Virus record (IMG/VR): IMGVR_UViG_3300044675_005440
Span: 1-29,472 of that record
DNA from: a virus
Direction: 5' to 3' (one strand)
DNA length: 29,472 nucleotides
Shown here: in pieces, positions 1 through 9,700 of the stretch
Position numbering within the stretch: position 1 is the stretch's first letter
Layout: the number at the start of each line of letters is the position of its first letter
The notes under the pieces: model-generated
Told to the model about the DNA's origin: nothing
The model's database searches: none
Seen by the model: the letters and a program-made list of their open reading frames with translations, nothing else
Made by a program: the position numbers and the translations under genes

Positions 1-1290
1 TACACCCCTGCACCAGCCAGCTCGGGAACCAACAAGGAAGTGGGTGCTTACCCAGGCAATCAAAACAGCTATGGCATGTGGTTTACACCACCAGACCTTG
101 GTGTTGAAGTATTGTGCGTATTTGTCAACGGTGATCGCACACAAGGCTACTACATTGGCACAGTGCCTGCACAGGGCCTGGGCAGTATGTTGCCCGGTGT
201 TGCCTCATCCACCAAGTACAACATAGGCAACAATGCAAATCAAGCAGCTTATTTTGCCGATGCTACTAGATTGCCGGTGACTGAAATCAACACTGACAAC
301 GAAGCAATTTTCAACGACCCTCAATTTTTTAATCAGCCTAAACCAGTACACAGTTACGTTGCTGGTGCATTGTTTCAACAAGGCCTGATTGAGGATATTG
401 AACGTGGTACTATTCGCAGTTCAAGTCAGCGGGAAACACCCAGTGCAGTTTATGGTGTGAGCACGCCGGGAATGCCAGTGTATCAAGGCGGCATAAAACC
501 CAACGATATTCGAAAAAAGATCAACGATGGGACAATCAAACCAAACCAAGCACAAGTGATTGGACGTGTGGGCGGACACAGTTTGGTCATGGACGACGGT
601 GATCTGGAAGGTGACAATGCTTTGTTCCGTTTGAGAACATCAAAAGGCCATCAAATCACCATGAGTGACACCGGCAATTTTTTCTACATTGTGCATGCCA
701 ACGGACAAGCCTGGCTGGAGTTTGGGGTCGAAGGCACAGTTGATGTGTATGCTACCAACTCAGTTAATGTGCGTACCAAAGGTGATATCAATCTGCATGC
801 TGGCCGCGACATCAGCATGTTTGCTGGCAGAGATATCAAGATGAAAAGCAACGAAGCAATTCATGCAGAAGCGACTACCACAATGACTCTAACTTCGCAG
901 GGTGAATTTACTGCCTACAGCAAAAGCACTATTGGTGTCAAAGCAGACGGAGTATTAACTATCAACAGCAGCAGCGGATCTTGGGGTGCAGGATCTGCTC
1001 TGGTGCTGCAAGCAGGCGGCATTGATCTCAACGGTCCTGCTGCTGGCAAAGTTGCTGCACCCAACCCCATAACCAAGACACTGATGGATGATACTGAGTT
1101 TGACAGCAGCAGTGGCTGGAAAGTAAAAAAAGATGGTCTAGAAAGCATAGTGAATCGTGCTCCTACTCACGAGCCATACCCGTATCACAACAAAGGTGTT
1201 GATGTTGAAGTAGAGTTTGAGGATGGAAAGCCATCACCTCCTCCGGGTTCGCAGCCTGTGCCTGCTGGTGTAGAGATTGTGGCAAAATAA
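1..1290 (+). CDS. gp5-like baseplate central spike/hub protein, 3' part (lysozyme-less)
   Basis: The reading frame is open from base 1, so the true start lies upstream and 429 residues are visible. In T4-like phages gp5 forms the trimeric spike under the tail tube that punctures the outer membrane. The first 50 or so visible residues (motif GMWFTPPDLGVEVLCVF, then GDRTQGYYIG) look like the gp5/VgrG-type OB-fold. After a linker of about 110 residues there is a repetitive Gly/Asp/Val-rich stretch (nt ~560-1050: GDINLHAGRDISMFAGRDIKM), typical of the intertwined beta-helix of spike proteins. T4 gp5 carries a lysozyme domain of about 160 residues between these parts; here there is no room for it and no such motif. 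The C-terminus is Pro-rich. TAA at 1288-1290 is one base before the next ATG. The gp5-like call is fairly secure; the exact name rests on family recognition. Confidence 0.82.
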   Translation, partial: YTPAPASSGTNKEVGAYPGNQNSYGMWFTPPDLGVEVLCVFVNGDRTQGYYIGTVPAQGLGSMLPGVASSTKYNIGNNANQAAYFADATRLPVTEINTDNEAIFNDPQFFNQPKPVHSYVAGALFQQGLIEDIERGTIRSSSQRETPSAVYGVSTPGMPVYQGGIKPNDIRKKINDGTIKPNQAQVIGRVGGHSLVMDDGDLEGDNALFRLRTSKGHQITMSDTGNFFYIVHANGQAWLEFGVEGTVDVYATNSVNVRTKGDINLHAGRDISMFAGRDIKMKSNEAIHAEATTTMTLTSQGEFTAYSKSTIGVKADGVLTINSSSGSWGAGSALVLQAGGIDLNGPAAGKVAAPNPITKTLMDDTEFDSSSGWKVKKDGLESIVNRAPTHEPYPYHNKGVDVEVEFEDGKPSPPPGSQPVPAGVEIVAK

Positions 1291-1291
1291 C

Positions 1292-2851
1292 ATGTCTGGA
1301 TTTAATTTTACATTACCCAACGGCCAGGCGTTTGAAATCAAAGGTCCGCCAGGCTTGACCAAAGAACAAGCACAGGCTATCTTTGACCAGCAGGCCAAAA
1401 CAGGTGCATTGGTAGGATTCAAGCCTGGCGATGTGCTAAGTGCTGCCACCCAAGCTGCTGATGGATTAGCATCTGCCCAAGCTCAGGTTGGACAAGCACT
1501 GAGTGGAATAACTGGAGCACTGGGTGCTGGTATAGCCGGCGCAGCCGGGGCAATAGGAACAGTATCCAGCGCACTAGGAGCAGCAGGCGGCGCTCTAGGA
1601 GGATCGTTAGCAGGAATTTCAGCTAGCCTAACAGGTGCCGTTGGTCCAGCAGTATCGTCAATTACTGGTGCAATCACAGGTGCCCCAGGACAAATTGGCT
1701 CTGTTGCCACTCAAGCAATTAACACAATAAACAGCGCCATTACTGGCACAGCAGTGACTTTGCCAATTGATATTGCCAACTTTTCTAAACAAATTCCAGC
1801 CCTGGTACCAATAGCTAACATGTCCCAGCCTGATGTGACTGCGGTCATGGCTCAGGCCAAAAATCTAGTGGGTCAAGGCACTGATGTATTGAGCAATGTC
1901 AAAGGTGTTGGGTCTTTTGGTCTAGATGTAAGTCAATTGGAAACTGCTGGCTTACTCAAACCAGGCACCAGCGCCCTGGCAATCAGTACTGGTAGTAGTA
2001 TTACAGACATGTTGAAAAGTCCAGCAGTGTACACTGGTAAAGATGGCATCAAGGACGTACAGAGTTTACTGGCCAGTGCTCCTAAACAAGCAGAAATTCA
2101 GCAAACACTAATGGCCAAAGGCCTGGTTGATCTTGCAGCAGTTGGCATTCCCATTGACAAACTCAGTGCGCAAGGAGTTGCTGGTGTATCGCTGAGTGCA
2201 GCCAAGGATGTTCTCAATACTGAAAATTTACTAAAGGGTTTGCCGGTGCCTGCTGATGCCAAAGCAGCATTTGATACTGCTGTTCGTGATGGCGCTTATG
2301 CAGTAAATCTAGCTGAAACCAAAGTGCCAGCAGTGTTCAAAGCTATAGATTTTCCAGTACCAGCTGCGGACACTGTCAATCGAGAAACACTGGATGCTGC
2401 TACCACACGAGTGCTGGGCAATGACAAGATCCCTGAACCCAACTACAGTTCTACTGCTAGCAATAGTTTGTCTGATGACGCATTCGCTGACAGATTTTCT
2501 GTGCTGTATGCTGCTGTACTCAACGGTATTGTTAATCCAACTGGAAGAATTTATCAGTCAGTAGAAAGCAAATTATCTGCACTAGAGACTCGACAAAACA
2601 TTACTCGAGCACAATGGGAAGCAATCAACAGTGAGTTTACCTCTGCCAAAAACAACTATGACAATCAAGGGCCCAATGCAATAGCCGAACTGTATTCTTT
2701 TGTTGCTTCGGGCACAGCAAAACAGCAAAGGATTTTAGAAAATCCAATATCTGGACTCAACAAGCTGCAAAATTTAATCCAGTACTTGATCAAAACCAGC
2801 GCTGAAATTCAAGAACGATTGAGACTGCTAGCTGGCGATATTCAAGGGTAG
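1292..2851 (+). CDS. Ala/Gly-rich putative baseplate or virion protein with glycine-zipper segments
   Basis: This is a 519-residue protein of unknown function lying between the gp5-like and gp25-like genes. I chose ATG 1292, one base after the upstream stop, over an in-frame TTG at 1277 that would overlap the previous gene. The N-terminal 50 residues form a small domain (FNFTLPNGQAFEIKGPPG, then KEQAQAIFDQQ). Residues ~70-145 are almost entirely Gly, Ala, Ser, Thr and Ile, with GxxxG/AxxxG spacing (GAGIAGAAGAIG), as in glycine zippers that pack tightly or insert into membranes. Residues ~165-400 are helical with further Ala-rich stretches. The last 100 residues (ALETRQNITRAQWEAINSEF and onward) look like a charged coiled coil. 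Its position in the baseplate operon suggests a virion component near the hub. I know of related uncharacterised proteins in marine T4-like phages, but no assigned role. Confidence 0.75.
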   Translation: MSGFNFTLPNGQAFEIKGPPGLTKEQAQAIFDQQAKTGALVGFKPGDVLSAATQAADGLASAQAQVGQALSGITGALGAGIAGAAGAIGTVSSALGAAGGALGGSLAGISASLTGAVGPAVSSITGAITGAPGQIGSVATQAINTINSAITGTAVTLPIDIANFSKQIPALVPIANMSQPDVTAVMAQAKNLVGQGTDVLSNVKGVGSFGLDVSQLETAGLLKPGTSALAISTGSSITDMLKSPAVYTGKDGIKDVQSLLASAPKQAEIQQTLMAKGLVDLAAVGIPIDKLSAQGVAGVSLSAAKDVLNTENLLKGLPVPADAKAAFDTAVRDGAYAVNLAETKVPAVFKAIDFPVPAADTVNRETLDAATTRVLGNDKIPEPNYSSTASNSLSDDAFADRFSVLYAAVLNGIVNPTGRIYQSVESKLSALETRQNITRAQWEAINSEFTSAKNNYDNQGPNAIAELYSFVASGTAKQQRILENPISGLNKLQNLIQYLIKTSAEIQERLRLLAGDIQG

Positions 2852-2855
2852 TCTA

Positions 2856-2885
2856 ATGTTGCATAATATCTACGGTAAATACTGA
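2856..2885 (+). other. Possible 9-codon leader ORF ahead of the gp25-like gene
   Basis: In the 35-base gap before the gp25-like gene there is a minimal ORF encoding MLHNIYGKY followed by TGA. An AAGGG at 2844-2848, inside the end of the previous gene, sits 7 bases before its ATG. Its stop codon ends one base before the gp25-like ATG at 2887, which has no clear Shine-Dalgarno of its own. This arrangement could deliver ribosomes to the gp25-like start by termination-reinitiation. It may equally be chance. Confidence 0.3.
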
Positions 2886-2886
2886 T

Positions 2887-3264
2887 ATGGCTCAAACATT
2901 TATTGGATTCAACACAATCAACCAAGTCAAGAAATTCACCCTGACTGACTTTCCGCTGATCAAACAAGACCTGCTGAATGCATTTAACATTCGCCAGGGA
3001 GAATTGCCAGGTCGCCCAGACTACGGCACTATCTTGTGGAATTTTTTGTTTGAAGCGCAGATTGAAGAATTACAAAACAACATTGTAAATGAAGTACAGC
3101 GTGTGGCAGGCGGCGACCCTAGAATATTCATTTCAGATATACAAGTGTTTCCGCAAGACAACGGCATGTTGATACAGGTTGAACTTACAATCAATCCTAC
3201 AACAGATGCTGAACGATTGAGCATATTTTTTGACATAACCTCCCGCCGCGCCAGTTACATTTAA
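2887..3264 (+). CDS. gp25-like baseplate wedge protein / sheath polymerisation initiator
   Basis: This is a 125-residue protein, close to T4 gp25 (132 residues). It matches the GPW_gp25 family, known as a wedge component that primes tail-sheath assembly. Visible family features are the N-terminal segment with LIKQDLLNAFNIRQGELPG, the following RPDYGTILWNFLFE block (the characteristic G-T-xx-W-xx-LFE signature), and the C-terminal LTINPTTDAERLSIFFDI strand region. ATG 2887 is the only usable start: an in-frame TAA lies at 2854-2856 with no other start codon between. No good Shine-Dalgarno is seen, and a tiny ORF ends one base upstream. The gene lies between the gp5-like and gp6-like genes, as expected for a baseplate wedge cluster. 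Confidence 0.93.
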   Translation: MAQTFIGFNTINQVKKFTLTDFPLIKQDLLNAFNIRQGELPGRPDYGTILWNFLFEAQIEELQNNIVNEVQRVAGGDPRIFISDIQVFPQDNGMLIQVELTINPTTDAERLSIFFDITSRRASYI

Positions 3265-3289
3265 CTATAACTACGCCGTTTTGTGTAGC

Positions 3290-3297
3290 CATAAATA
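3290..3297 (+). promoter_or_regulatory. T4-type late promoter box (CATAAATA)
   Basis: The octamer CATAAATA matches the T4 late consensus TATAAATA at 7 of 8 positions. It lies in the 60-base gap between the gp25-like and gp6-like genes. Late transcripts in T4 start about 5-6 bases after the box, which would leave a leader of roughly 20 bases containing the AAGG ribosome binding site at 3312-3315. No computed background frequency is available, so this rests on match and position. Confidence 0.6.
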
Positions 3298-3324
3298 AAT
3301 CAAAGGTACACAAGGTTTCAAAGA

Positions 3325-6300
3325 ATGGCAACAACCACACGACAAACAGCTATATTTGGCGTTGAAGACTGGAAACAGATCTATCAAACCTATCGAGAAG
3401 CTGACTTCCAAAGCTACGATTTTGAAACTCTGCGTAAGAGTTTTGTTGATTACTTGCGATTGTACTATCCAGAAACGTTCAATGACTACATTGAATCATC
3501 AGAATTTATTGCGATACTGGACGTTATTGCGTTCATGGGGCAGGCACTTGCTTTCCGTACAGACCTTAATACTCGTGAAAATTACCTAGACACTGCTGAA
3601 CGTCAAGATTCAGTCAACCGCCTTGCTGACCTAGTCAGCTACACCGCCAAACGCAACACAGCAGCCGAAGGCCTGCTCAAGGTATTTTCTGTTGTTACAA
3701 CAGAAAATGTTGTGGACTACAACGGTGTTAATCTTTCAAACGTCACTGTAGACTGGGCTGATCCCACCAACCCTGATTGGCAAGAACAGTTTACAGCAAT
3801 TATCAATGCCAGTTTGGTAGACACACAAAAGATTGGTCGCCCGGGTAATCGTCAAACACTGCTGGGAGTTCGCACAGACGAATACGCCATTAACTTGGTA
3901 CCAGGCTTTTTACCAGTGATTCCTTATGCGTCCACAGTCGACGGAATAAACATGCCATTTGAAGCAGTGACTTCAACGTCAACCGGTGAAGATTATTTGT
4001 ATGAGCCTAGTCCTCAACCTAATCAGCCATTCAATGTACTTTTTCGCAATGATCAACTGGGATTCAACTCAAACAACACAGGATATTTTTTCTTGTTCAA
4101 GCAGGGCGTGTTGCAGAACCAAGACTTCAACTTGGCTGAACGTATTGCAAACCGCACAGTAAACATCAACGTTGAAGGTATCAACAATCAAGATCGTTGG
4201 TTATTTCAGCTAGACAATGTTGGTACAATTTCTCGTGAATGGGCATACGTGGAGAATGTGTACGCAGCAGCAGCTGAACAACTAGGCACTTCTCTGCGCC
4301 CAATCTACAGCGTGACCAGTCGAGTCAACGACCAAATTACCATGGTGTTTGGCGACGGTGTTTTTAGCGAAATTCCTGTGGGAACTTTTCGTGCGTATGT
4401 GCGGGCCAGCAATGGTTTGCAGTACATTATCAATCCTGAAGAGATGCAAGCAGTTACACTGCCAATTAGCTATATTAGCCGTTCAGGCAACCTTGAAACT
4501 GTTACTTTTACTTGCGGCATCACTCAGCCAGTTAGCAACAGCCAAGCTCGTGAACCCATTGCTGAAATCAAGCAGCGTGCTCCTGCACGTTACTACACAC
4601 AAAATCGCATGGTCAACGGCGAAGACTACAATCTGTTTCCGTATACTCAGTACAACAGCATTTTGAAATCTAAAGCTGTGAACCGAGCCAGCATTGGTAC
4701 CAGCCGATACCTGGATCTAGTGGACAACACTGGCAAATACAGTTCAACCAATACATTTGGCAGCGACGGCGGAATCTGGGAACAATTAATCTTACCGACA
4801 ATTAATTTTACCTGGGACACACGCAACGAAATTGCTGACGTGATCACCAATCAAGTGCAGCCGCAGCTGACTCAATCAACCATGCGCCAGTTCTACTATG
4901 CTAACTTTCCACGTGAGGGGGTAAATACTGGCACAACACTAGGCAGCACTTGGCAACAAAGCACAACACTGGCAAACGAAACCACAGGCTATTTTAAAAA
5001 TTCTTCAGGCACACCAATTCCTGTGGGAACGCCAGCTGGTACTCTGAGCCCATTCTACTACGCTATTGTGGGTAGCTTGATCAAATTTGTTCCTCCTGCT
5101 GGATACTATTTTGATCGCAACAACAGACTAATTCAAGGCACACCTACTCGTGCCGATGAACGGCTGGAAATTTGGGCTAGCCCAATGGATGTTATTGCTG
5201 ACGGTATGAACAACGGACTTGGTAACTTAGCATCAGGCGCCGGCCCTGTTACTATCAACAACTTTGTGCCAACTGGTGCTGTTGTAGACACCATTATTCC
5301 ATTATTTGTTACAGATTTGCCATTGGATCTTGAAACTGCAATCAGTGAGCAAATTGTTTTGTATCGAAATTTTGGTCTTGGCTACGACAACGATGGTAGT
5401 GTCACCGGCACAGCATATTCGTGGTATCTGATCACATCCGCTAACCTAGCAGCCAATGCTGCATGGAGCCAAGCCAATGCTGGTAGCCAAACAGGTCAGC
5501 AACTTGATTCATCCTGGTTGATTCAGTTCACTACATCAAACAACAATTACACAATCACATTCCGTGGCTTGGCCTATAGCTTTGGATCAGTATTGCAAAC
5601 ACGTTTCTTCTTTTATGATGGTCAACAAGTTTACGACAGTCGCACAGGTACTGTGATCAAAGATTTTATCAACTGCTTGGCAGTCAACACCCAGCCAGAC
5701 TCCACAGAGAGCCTGCCCGGCGACATCATAATGACTATTATTGGACAACCAGTTGAAAGTGACGGCTATGTAGATGACTTCCAGGTCTTGGTTGGATATC
5801 GTGACAGCGACAATGACGGCGTGCCAGACAATCCAGATTTCTTTGACGAAATTGTTGCACCCACAGTAAATCCCACACAAAAATATGTATTCTTGCAACA
5901 AACACTGGACTTTGATAACCTGCAAAGATACTTGCTGGTTGAACCAGAACGTGTGACCAGCGACTATGCAACACTTGACGACATTGAACTGGTCAAGAGT
6001 GAGTGGAGTCCGGGTCAGGTGTTTTATGCATACAATCAAAATCCTAGTCTGACAGATACTGGAGCATTTTATGAACTCAGTATTGGTGCTACTGGTGTTC
6101 GAACTATTGTTGCAGTAGACGGCTGGATTGCTAGAATTGGCCGACAAGGCTTGTACTACCAATATCGTCATAACTCTCCACTAACCAATCGTATTGATCC
6201 GGGCACTACCAACATCATCGACTTGTATGTGGTCACACAGGCATACTATACTGCATACCAAAACTGGATACGTGACACTACAAACACTGTGACACAACCA

Positions 6301-6783
6301 GATGTACCGACCATTGACGAACTTAACACTGCCTATCAGGGATTGCAAAATTATAAAATGATCAGTGATAACATTGTTATGAATTCTGTGCAATTCAAGC
6401 CGCTGTTTGGTGCCAAAGCTGCACCAGAACTACGTGCAACTATCAAAGTTATTAGAGCTAGTAATTCTACTGCATCTGTCAGTGAGATCAAGAGTTCAGT
6501 GGTGGCGGAAATGAACACTTATTTTAGCATTGATAAATGGAACTTTGGTGACACATTCTACTTCTCAGAAGTAGCAGCATACTTACATAGTCAGCTGGGT
6601 ACTATTATTAGTTCAGTGGTCCTGGTACCACTAAACACACAAAAGAGTTTTGGTGATCTTTATGAAATTAGATCAGCTCCCAATGAGTTGTTTGTTAACG
6701 CAGCAACCATTGACAACATAGAAGTGATTGACGCTTTGACCAGCACCAACCTACGCACAGCCCCAGGAAGCGGAGTAATTTAA
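3325..6783 (+). CDS. gp6-like baseplate wedge protein, enlarged
   Basis: This 1152-residue protein is related to T4 gp6 (660 residues), the wedge subunit that forms the inner ring connecting baseplate wedges. The N-terminal ~120 residues carry the typical block from SYDFETLRKSFVDYLRLYYP through FMGQALAFRTDLNTREN. The C-terminal ~150 residues carry the family core (FKPLFGAKAAPELRATIKV, then WNFGDTFYFSEVAAYLHS). About 500 residues of extra beta-rich sequence lie between, roughly residues 480-980. This insert includes an acidic DSDNDGVPDNPD loop at residues 827-838, like the calcium-binding repeats of thrombospondin type 3. The start follows AAGG at 3312-3315 with 9-base spacing and a late-promoter-like box upstream. 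TAA at 6781-6783 overlaps the next ATG by one base (TAATG), implying coupled translation with the giant gene. Confidence 0.9.
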   Translation: MATTTRQTAIFGVEDWKQIYQTYREADFQSYDFETLRKSFVDYLRLYYPETFNDYIESSEFIAILDVIAFMGQALAFRTDLNTRENYLDTAERQDSVNRLADLVSYTAKRNTAAEGLLKVFSVVTTENVVDYNGVNLSNVTVDWADPTNPDWQEQFTAIINASLVDTQKIGRPGNRQTLLGVRTDEYAINLVPGFLPVIPYASTVDGINMPFEAVTSTSTGEDYLYEPSPQPNQPFNVLFRNDQLGFNSNNTGYFFLFKQGVLQNQDFNLAERIANRTVNINVEGINNQDRWLFQLDNVGTISREWAYVENVYAAAAEQLGTSLRPIYSVTSRVNDQITMVFGDGVFSEIPVGTFRAYVRASNGLQYIINPEEMQAVTLPISYISRSGNLETVTFTCGITQPVSNSQAREPIAEIKQRAPARYYTQNRMVNGEDYNLFPYTQYNSILKSKAVNRASIGTSRYLDLVDNTGKYSSTNTFGSDGGIWEQLILPTINFTWDTRNEIADVITNQVQPQLTQSTMRQFYYANFPREGVNTGTTLGSTWQQSTTLANETTGYFKNSSGTPIPVGTPAGTLSPFYYAIVGSLIKFVPPAGYYFDRNNRLIQGTPTRADERLEIWASPMDVIADGMNNGLGNLASGAGPVTINNFVPTGAVVDTIIPLFVTDLPLDLETAISEQIVLYRNFGLGYDNDGSVTGTAYSWYLITSANLAANAAWSQANAGSQTGQQLDSSWLIQFTTSNNNYTITFRGLAYSFGSVLQTRFFFYDGQQVYDSRTGTVIKDFINCLAVNTQPDSTESLPGDIIMTIIGQPVESDGYVDDFQVLVGYRDSDNDGVPDNPDFFDEIVAPTVNPTQKYVFLQQTLDFDNLQRYLLVEPERVTSDYATLDDIELVKSEWSPGQVFYAYNQNPSLTDTGAFYELSIGATGVRTIVAVDGWIARIGRQGLYYQYRHNSPLTNRIDPGTTNIIDLYVVTQAYYTAYQNWIRDTTNTVTQPDVPTIDELNTAYQGLQNYKMISDNIVMNSVQFKPLFGAKAAPELRATIKVIRASNSTASVSEIKSSVVAEMNTYFSIDKWNFGDTFYFSEVAAYLHSQLGTIISSVVLVPLNTQKSFGDLYEIRSAPNELFVNAATIDNIEVIDALTSTNLRTAPGSGVI

Positions 6784-9700
6784 TGGCAACCACTCGTTCG
6801 GTAGATTTTCTTCCGCAGATATTTCAGACTGAGACCAACAAGCAGTTCTTGGCTGCTACACTAGATCAGTTGATTCAGGAACCCAAGTTCAAAAAGACAC
6901 AAGGTTATATTGGTCGCACAGTGGGCCCGGGTGTAAACCCAAATGACAAGTATGTGGTTGAACCAAGCACTACTCGCGCAGATTATCAACTTGAGCCAGG
7001 TGTTATCAGTCTTGAACCTGATACTAGCATAATCAAGAATGCAATCACATACCCTGGCATCAACGATGCTGTGCAATTCAACGGTGGTAACGATACTCGT
7101 CCAGATCGACTGTATGCTAGTGAATATTACACCTGGGATCCGTTTGTAAACTTTGATACTTTTGTAAACTTCAGTCAATACTTTTGGTTGCCCAACGGTC
7201 CTGCTGCTGTTGATGTAGCAGCAGTTGGTGTGCCTACCACTGACAACTTTGTGGTCAATAGAGAAAATGGAGTTTACACATTCTCTGGCCTTGCCGGGAA
7301 TAATCCTGTGATTGAAGTGCTTCGCGGTGGTAGTTACACTTTCCAAGTAGCACAGAATACAAAAGAAACGGTAAATTATCGTGTATCTAATGTGGGAATT
7401 TCGGCATATCAGATTGACTTTCAGTCTAATCCAACACTGACACTAGCCCGTGGCAACACCTATGTGTTTAACCTTAACCTTAATGGCAACTATCCTTTCT
7501 GGATCAAAACATCTCCTACCACAGGAGTAGGTGACGCTTACAATTCTGGCGTGAGCCGCAATGGTGCATTGATCGGTCTAGTGACATTTACTGTGCCACA
7601 AGACGCTCCCGATACCTTATATTATGCCAGTCAAACACAATCTAACATGCAAGGACAATTGGCCATTGTTGATGGTCAAGCTGGTACAGGTCCGGGATTC
7701 TGGATACAAGCAGCACCTGGCATTGCCGGAGTTGTGCCGTCGACTCCAAATATCAGTTCACGTGATGTGCTGGGGGTGGTCAACAATGGTGAAGATCTTG
7801 GTCAAATTACTTTCAATGTGCCGTTGAAAGACGCACAGAAATTTTATTACGACTTAACAAATTTTGGCACAGTAGACTTGATTAGCAATCTCAAGTTCAA
7901 TCAGATCAACAATGTGTCCGTTGAAGAATTTATTGCTGCCTACGGCGGCATTGATGGTATTACCAATCTCAATGGTAGAACTTTGGTATTTACTGAACCT
8001 GTAACTGATGCAGAAGGCGGCGGTTGGCAACGTACTACTCTGTATGATCCACTGCCACGAGACAGCACATTTAACGCTCAACCAGGCAGCTTTGACACTG
8101 TGTTTTTTGATCAAACCACTGATGTTGATCCAGCAGATCGCTATCAGTTGTGGCAAATTAGCTATGTCACTGTGGGTGGGTACAGCTACATGTCCTTGGC
8201 CAAAACTGCTACCGTACCAAACCTCAACAAGTTCAGAATTCTTTACGGATCTACTTACAGTAGCACACAGTGGTACAAAAACAACACTGGTGTGTTTGAG
8301 CAAATTCCTTTGCTGACTGCAATTCAAGACACTCTTTACTATCAAGATGGCACAGACCCAGAAATTTTTGGTCGCATCAAATTGCTGGAGCAATCAGAAA
8401 ACAGCACAATAGATGTTGACGAAATTCTGGGCCAGCCCAACTATACCAGTCCCAATGGAGTTACATTTACCAACGGTCTCAAGGTCAAATTTATTGGCGA
8501 CGTAATCCCTGCTAGTTATGCATCAGGCACGTTTAACTTGCTGTGTACGGCAGCAGAATTTGGTACAAACTATATCACCACAGCTAGCACAGCCAGTTTA
8601 TATGTGGGAGAACAGATTACATTCTCAGTGCCAACCATTGGTGGCATAGCACCCGGCACCTATTACGTTCAGAGTATTTCGGCCAACGGAATACAATTTA
8701 CTATCTCTGCTCAACAGTACGGTACACCTGTGGTATTGAGCCCTGGCGCAGCTAATGTCACAGCCATTGTGACCAGCAATTTGGAATACTATGTGAGCAA
8801 TGTAGGTACTGCAATTGAATTATTGTTGGTTACTGATTATATCACTCCCGAGACTTATGTGGTCGACAACAACGTTACTACCATAAACGCTGAACCAGAA
8901 ACACTAGATTATTTGACCATTGATCGTGCCAGCAAAGATCTCAATCCATGGACACGTAGCAATCGATGGTTTCATATTGATGTGATCAATGACACTGCCG
9001 TGTATAACAATACTACAGCAGCGTTTGATAATGCTTACAGAGCTAAACGTCCTATCATTCAATTCCGCCCGGGTGTCAGGTTGTACAACATGGGCACCGA
9101 CGGCAAACAGCCAGTTGACATCATTGACTTTGACGAAACTGATGCGTTCAGCAACATACAAGGAACCACCAGTTATTCTGTGGATGGATACAATCTTATT
9201 GATGGCACTAGAATTATCTTTGCAGCAGACGAAGACATTGCTGTCAAAAATAAAATTTACACTGTGAGTTTTATCAATCCAGACACTGTGTCGCCGCTGA
9301 TTTCGCAGCCTATTATTAATCTGACTCTAGCGTCTGACGGTGAAGTGCTGGCTGATCAGTCCACAGTGTGTCTTAGAGGGGACACGCTGACAGGATTGAC
9401 ATTTTGGTTTGATGGTGCAGACTGGTTAGAAGCTCAACAAAAAACAGGAGTGCAACAAGCACCCTTGTTCAATGTTTACGACACCACTGGTGCCAGCTTT
9501 GGAGATCAAACAAAATATCAAAGTTCAACTTTTGCTGGCAGCAAGTTGTTTAGCTATGCAGTGGGAGACACTGGCATTCTTGATCCTGTCTTGCAATTCC
9601 CGTTGCAATACTTGAACATCAACAACGTTGGCGATATTGTGTTTGAAAACAATTTGTACAAAGATACATTCTTGTATGTGTTGGACAATGCCAGTGTGAC

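Noticed and set aside
1277-1291. TTG at 1277 as start of the Ala/Gly-rich gene
   Set aside because: It would overlap the gp5-like gene by 14 bases, while ATG 1292 follows the upstream stop by one base and gives the expected N-terminus.
2874-2881. GGTAAATA as a late promoter for the gp25-like gene
   Set aside because: Only 6 of 8 matches to TATAAATA, and transcription would start at the ATG itself. More likely chance.
5587-6171. 194-codon minus-strand ORF inside the gp6-like gene
   Set aside because: Shadow of the coding strand; composition and lack of any family resemblance fit a chance open frame.
6771-6790. Possible frameshift fusing the gp6-like and giant genes
   Set aside because: The junction is a normal TAATG overlap with a good GGAG site, and both termini match their families.
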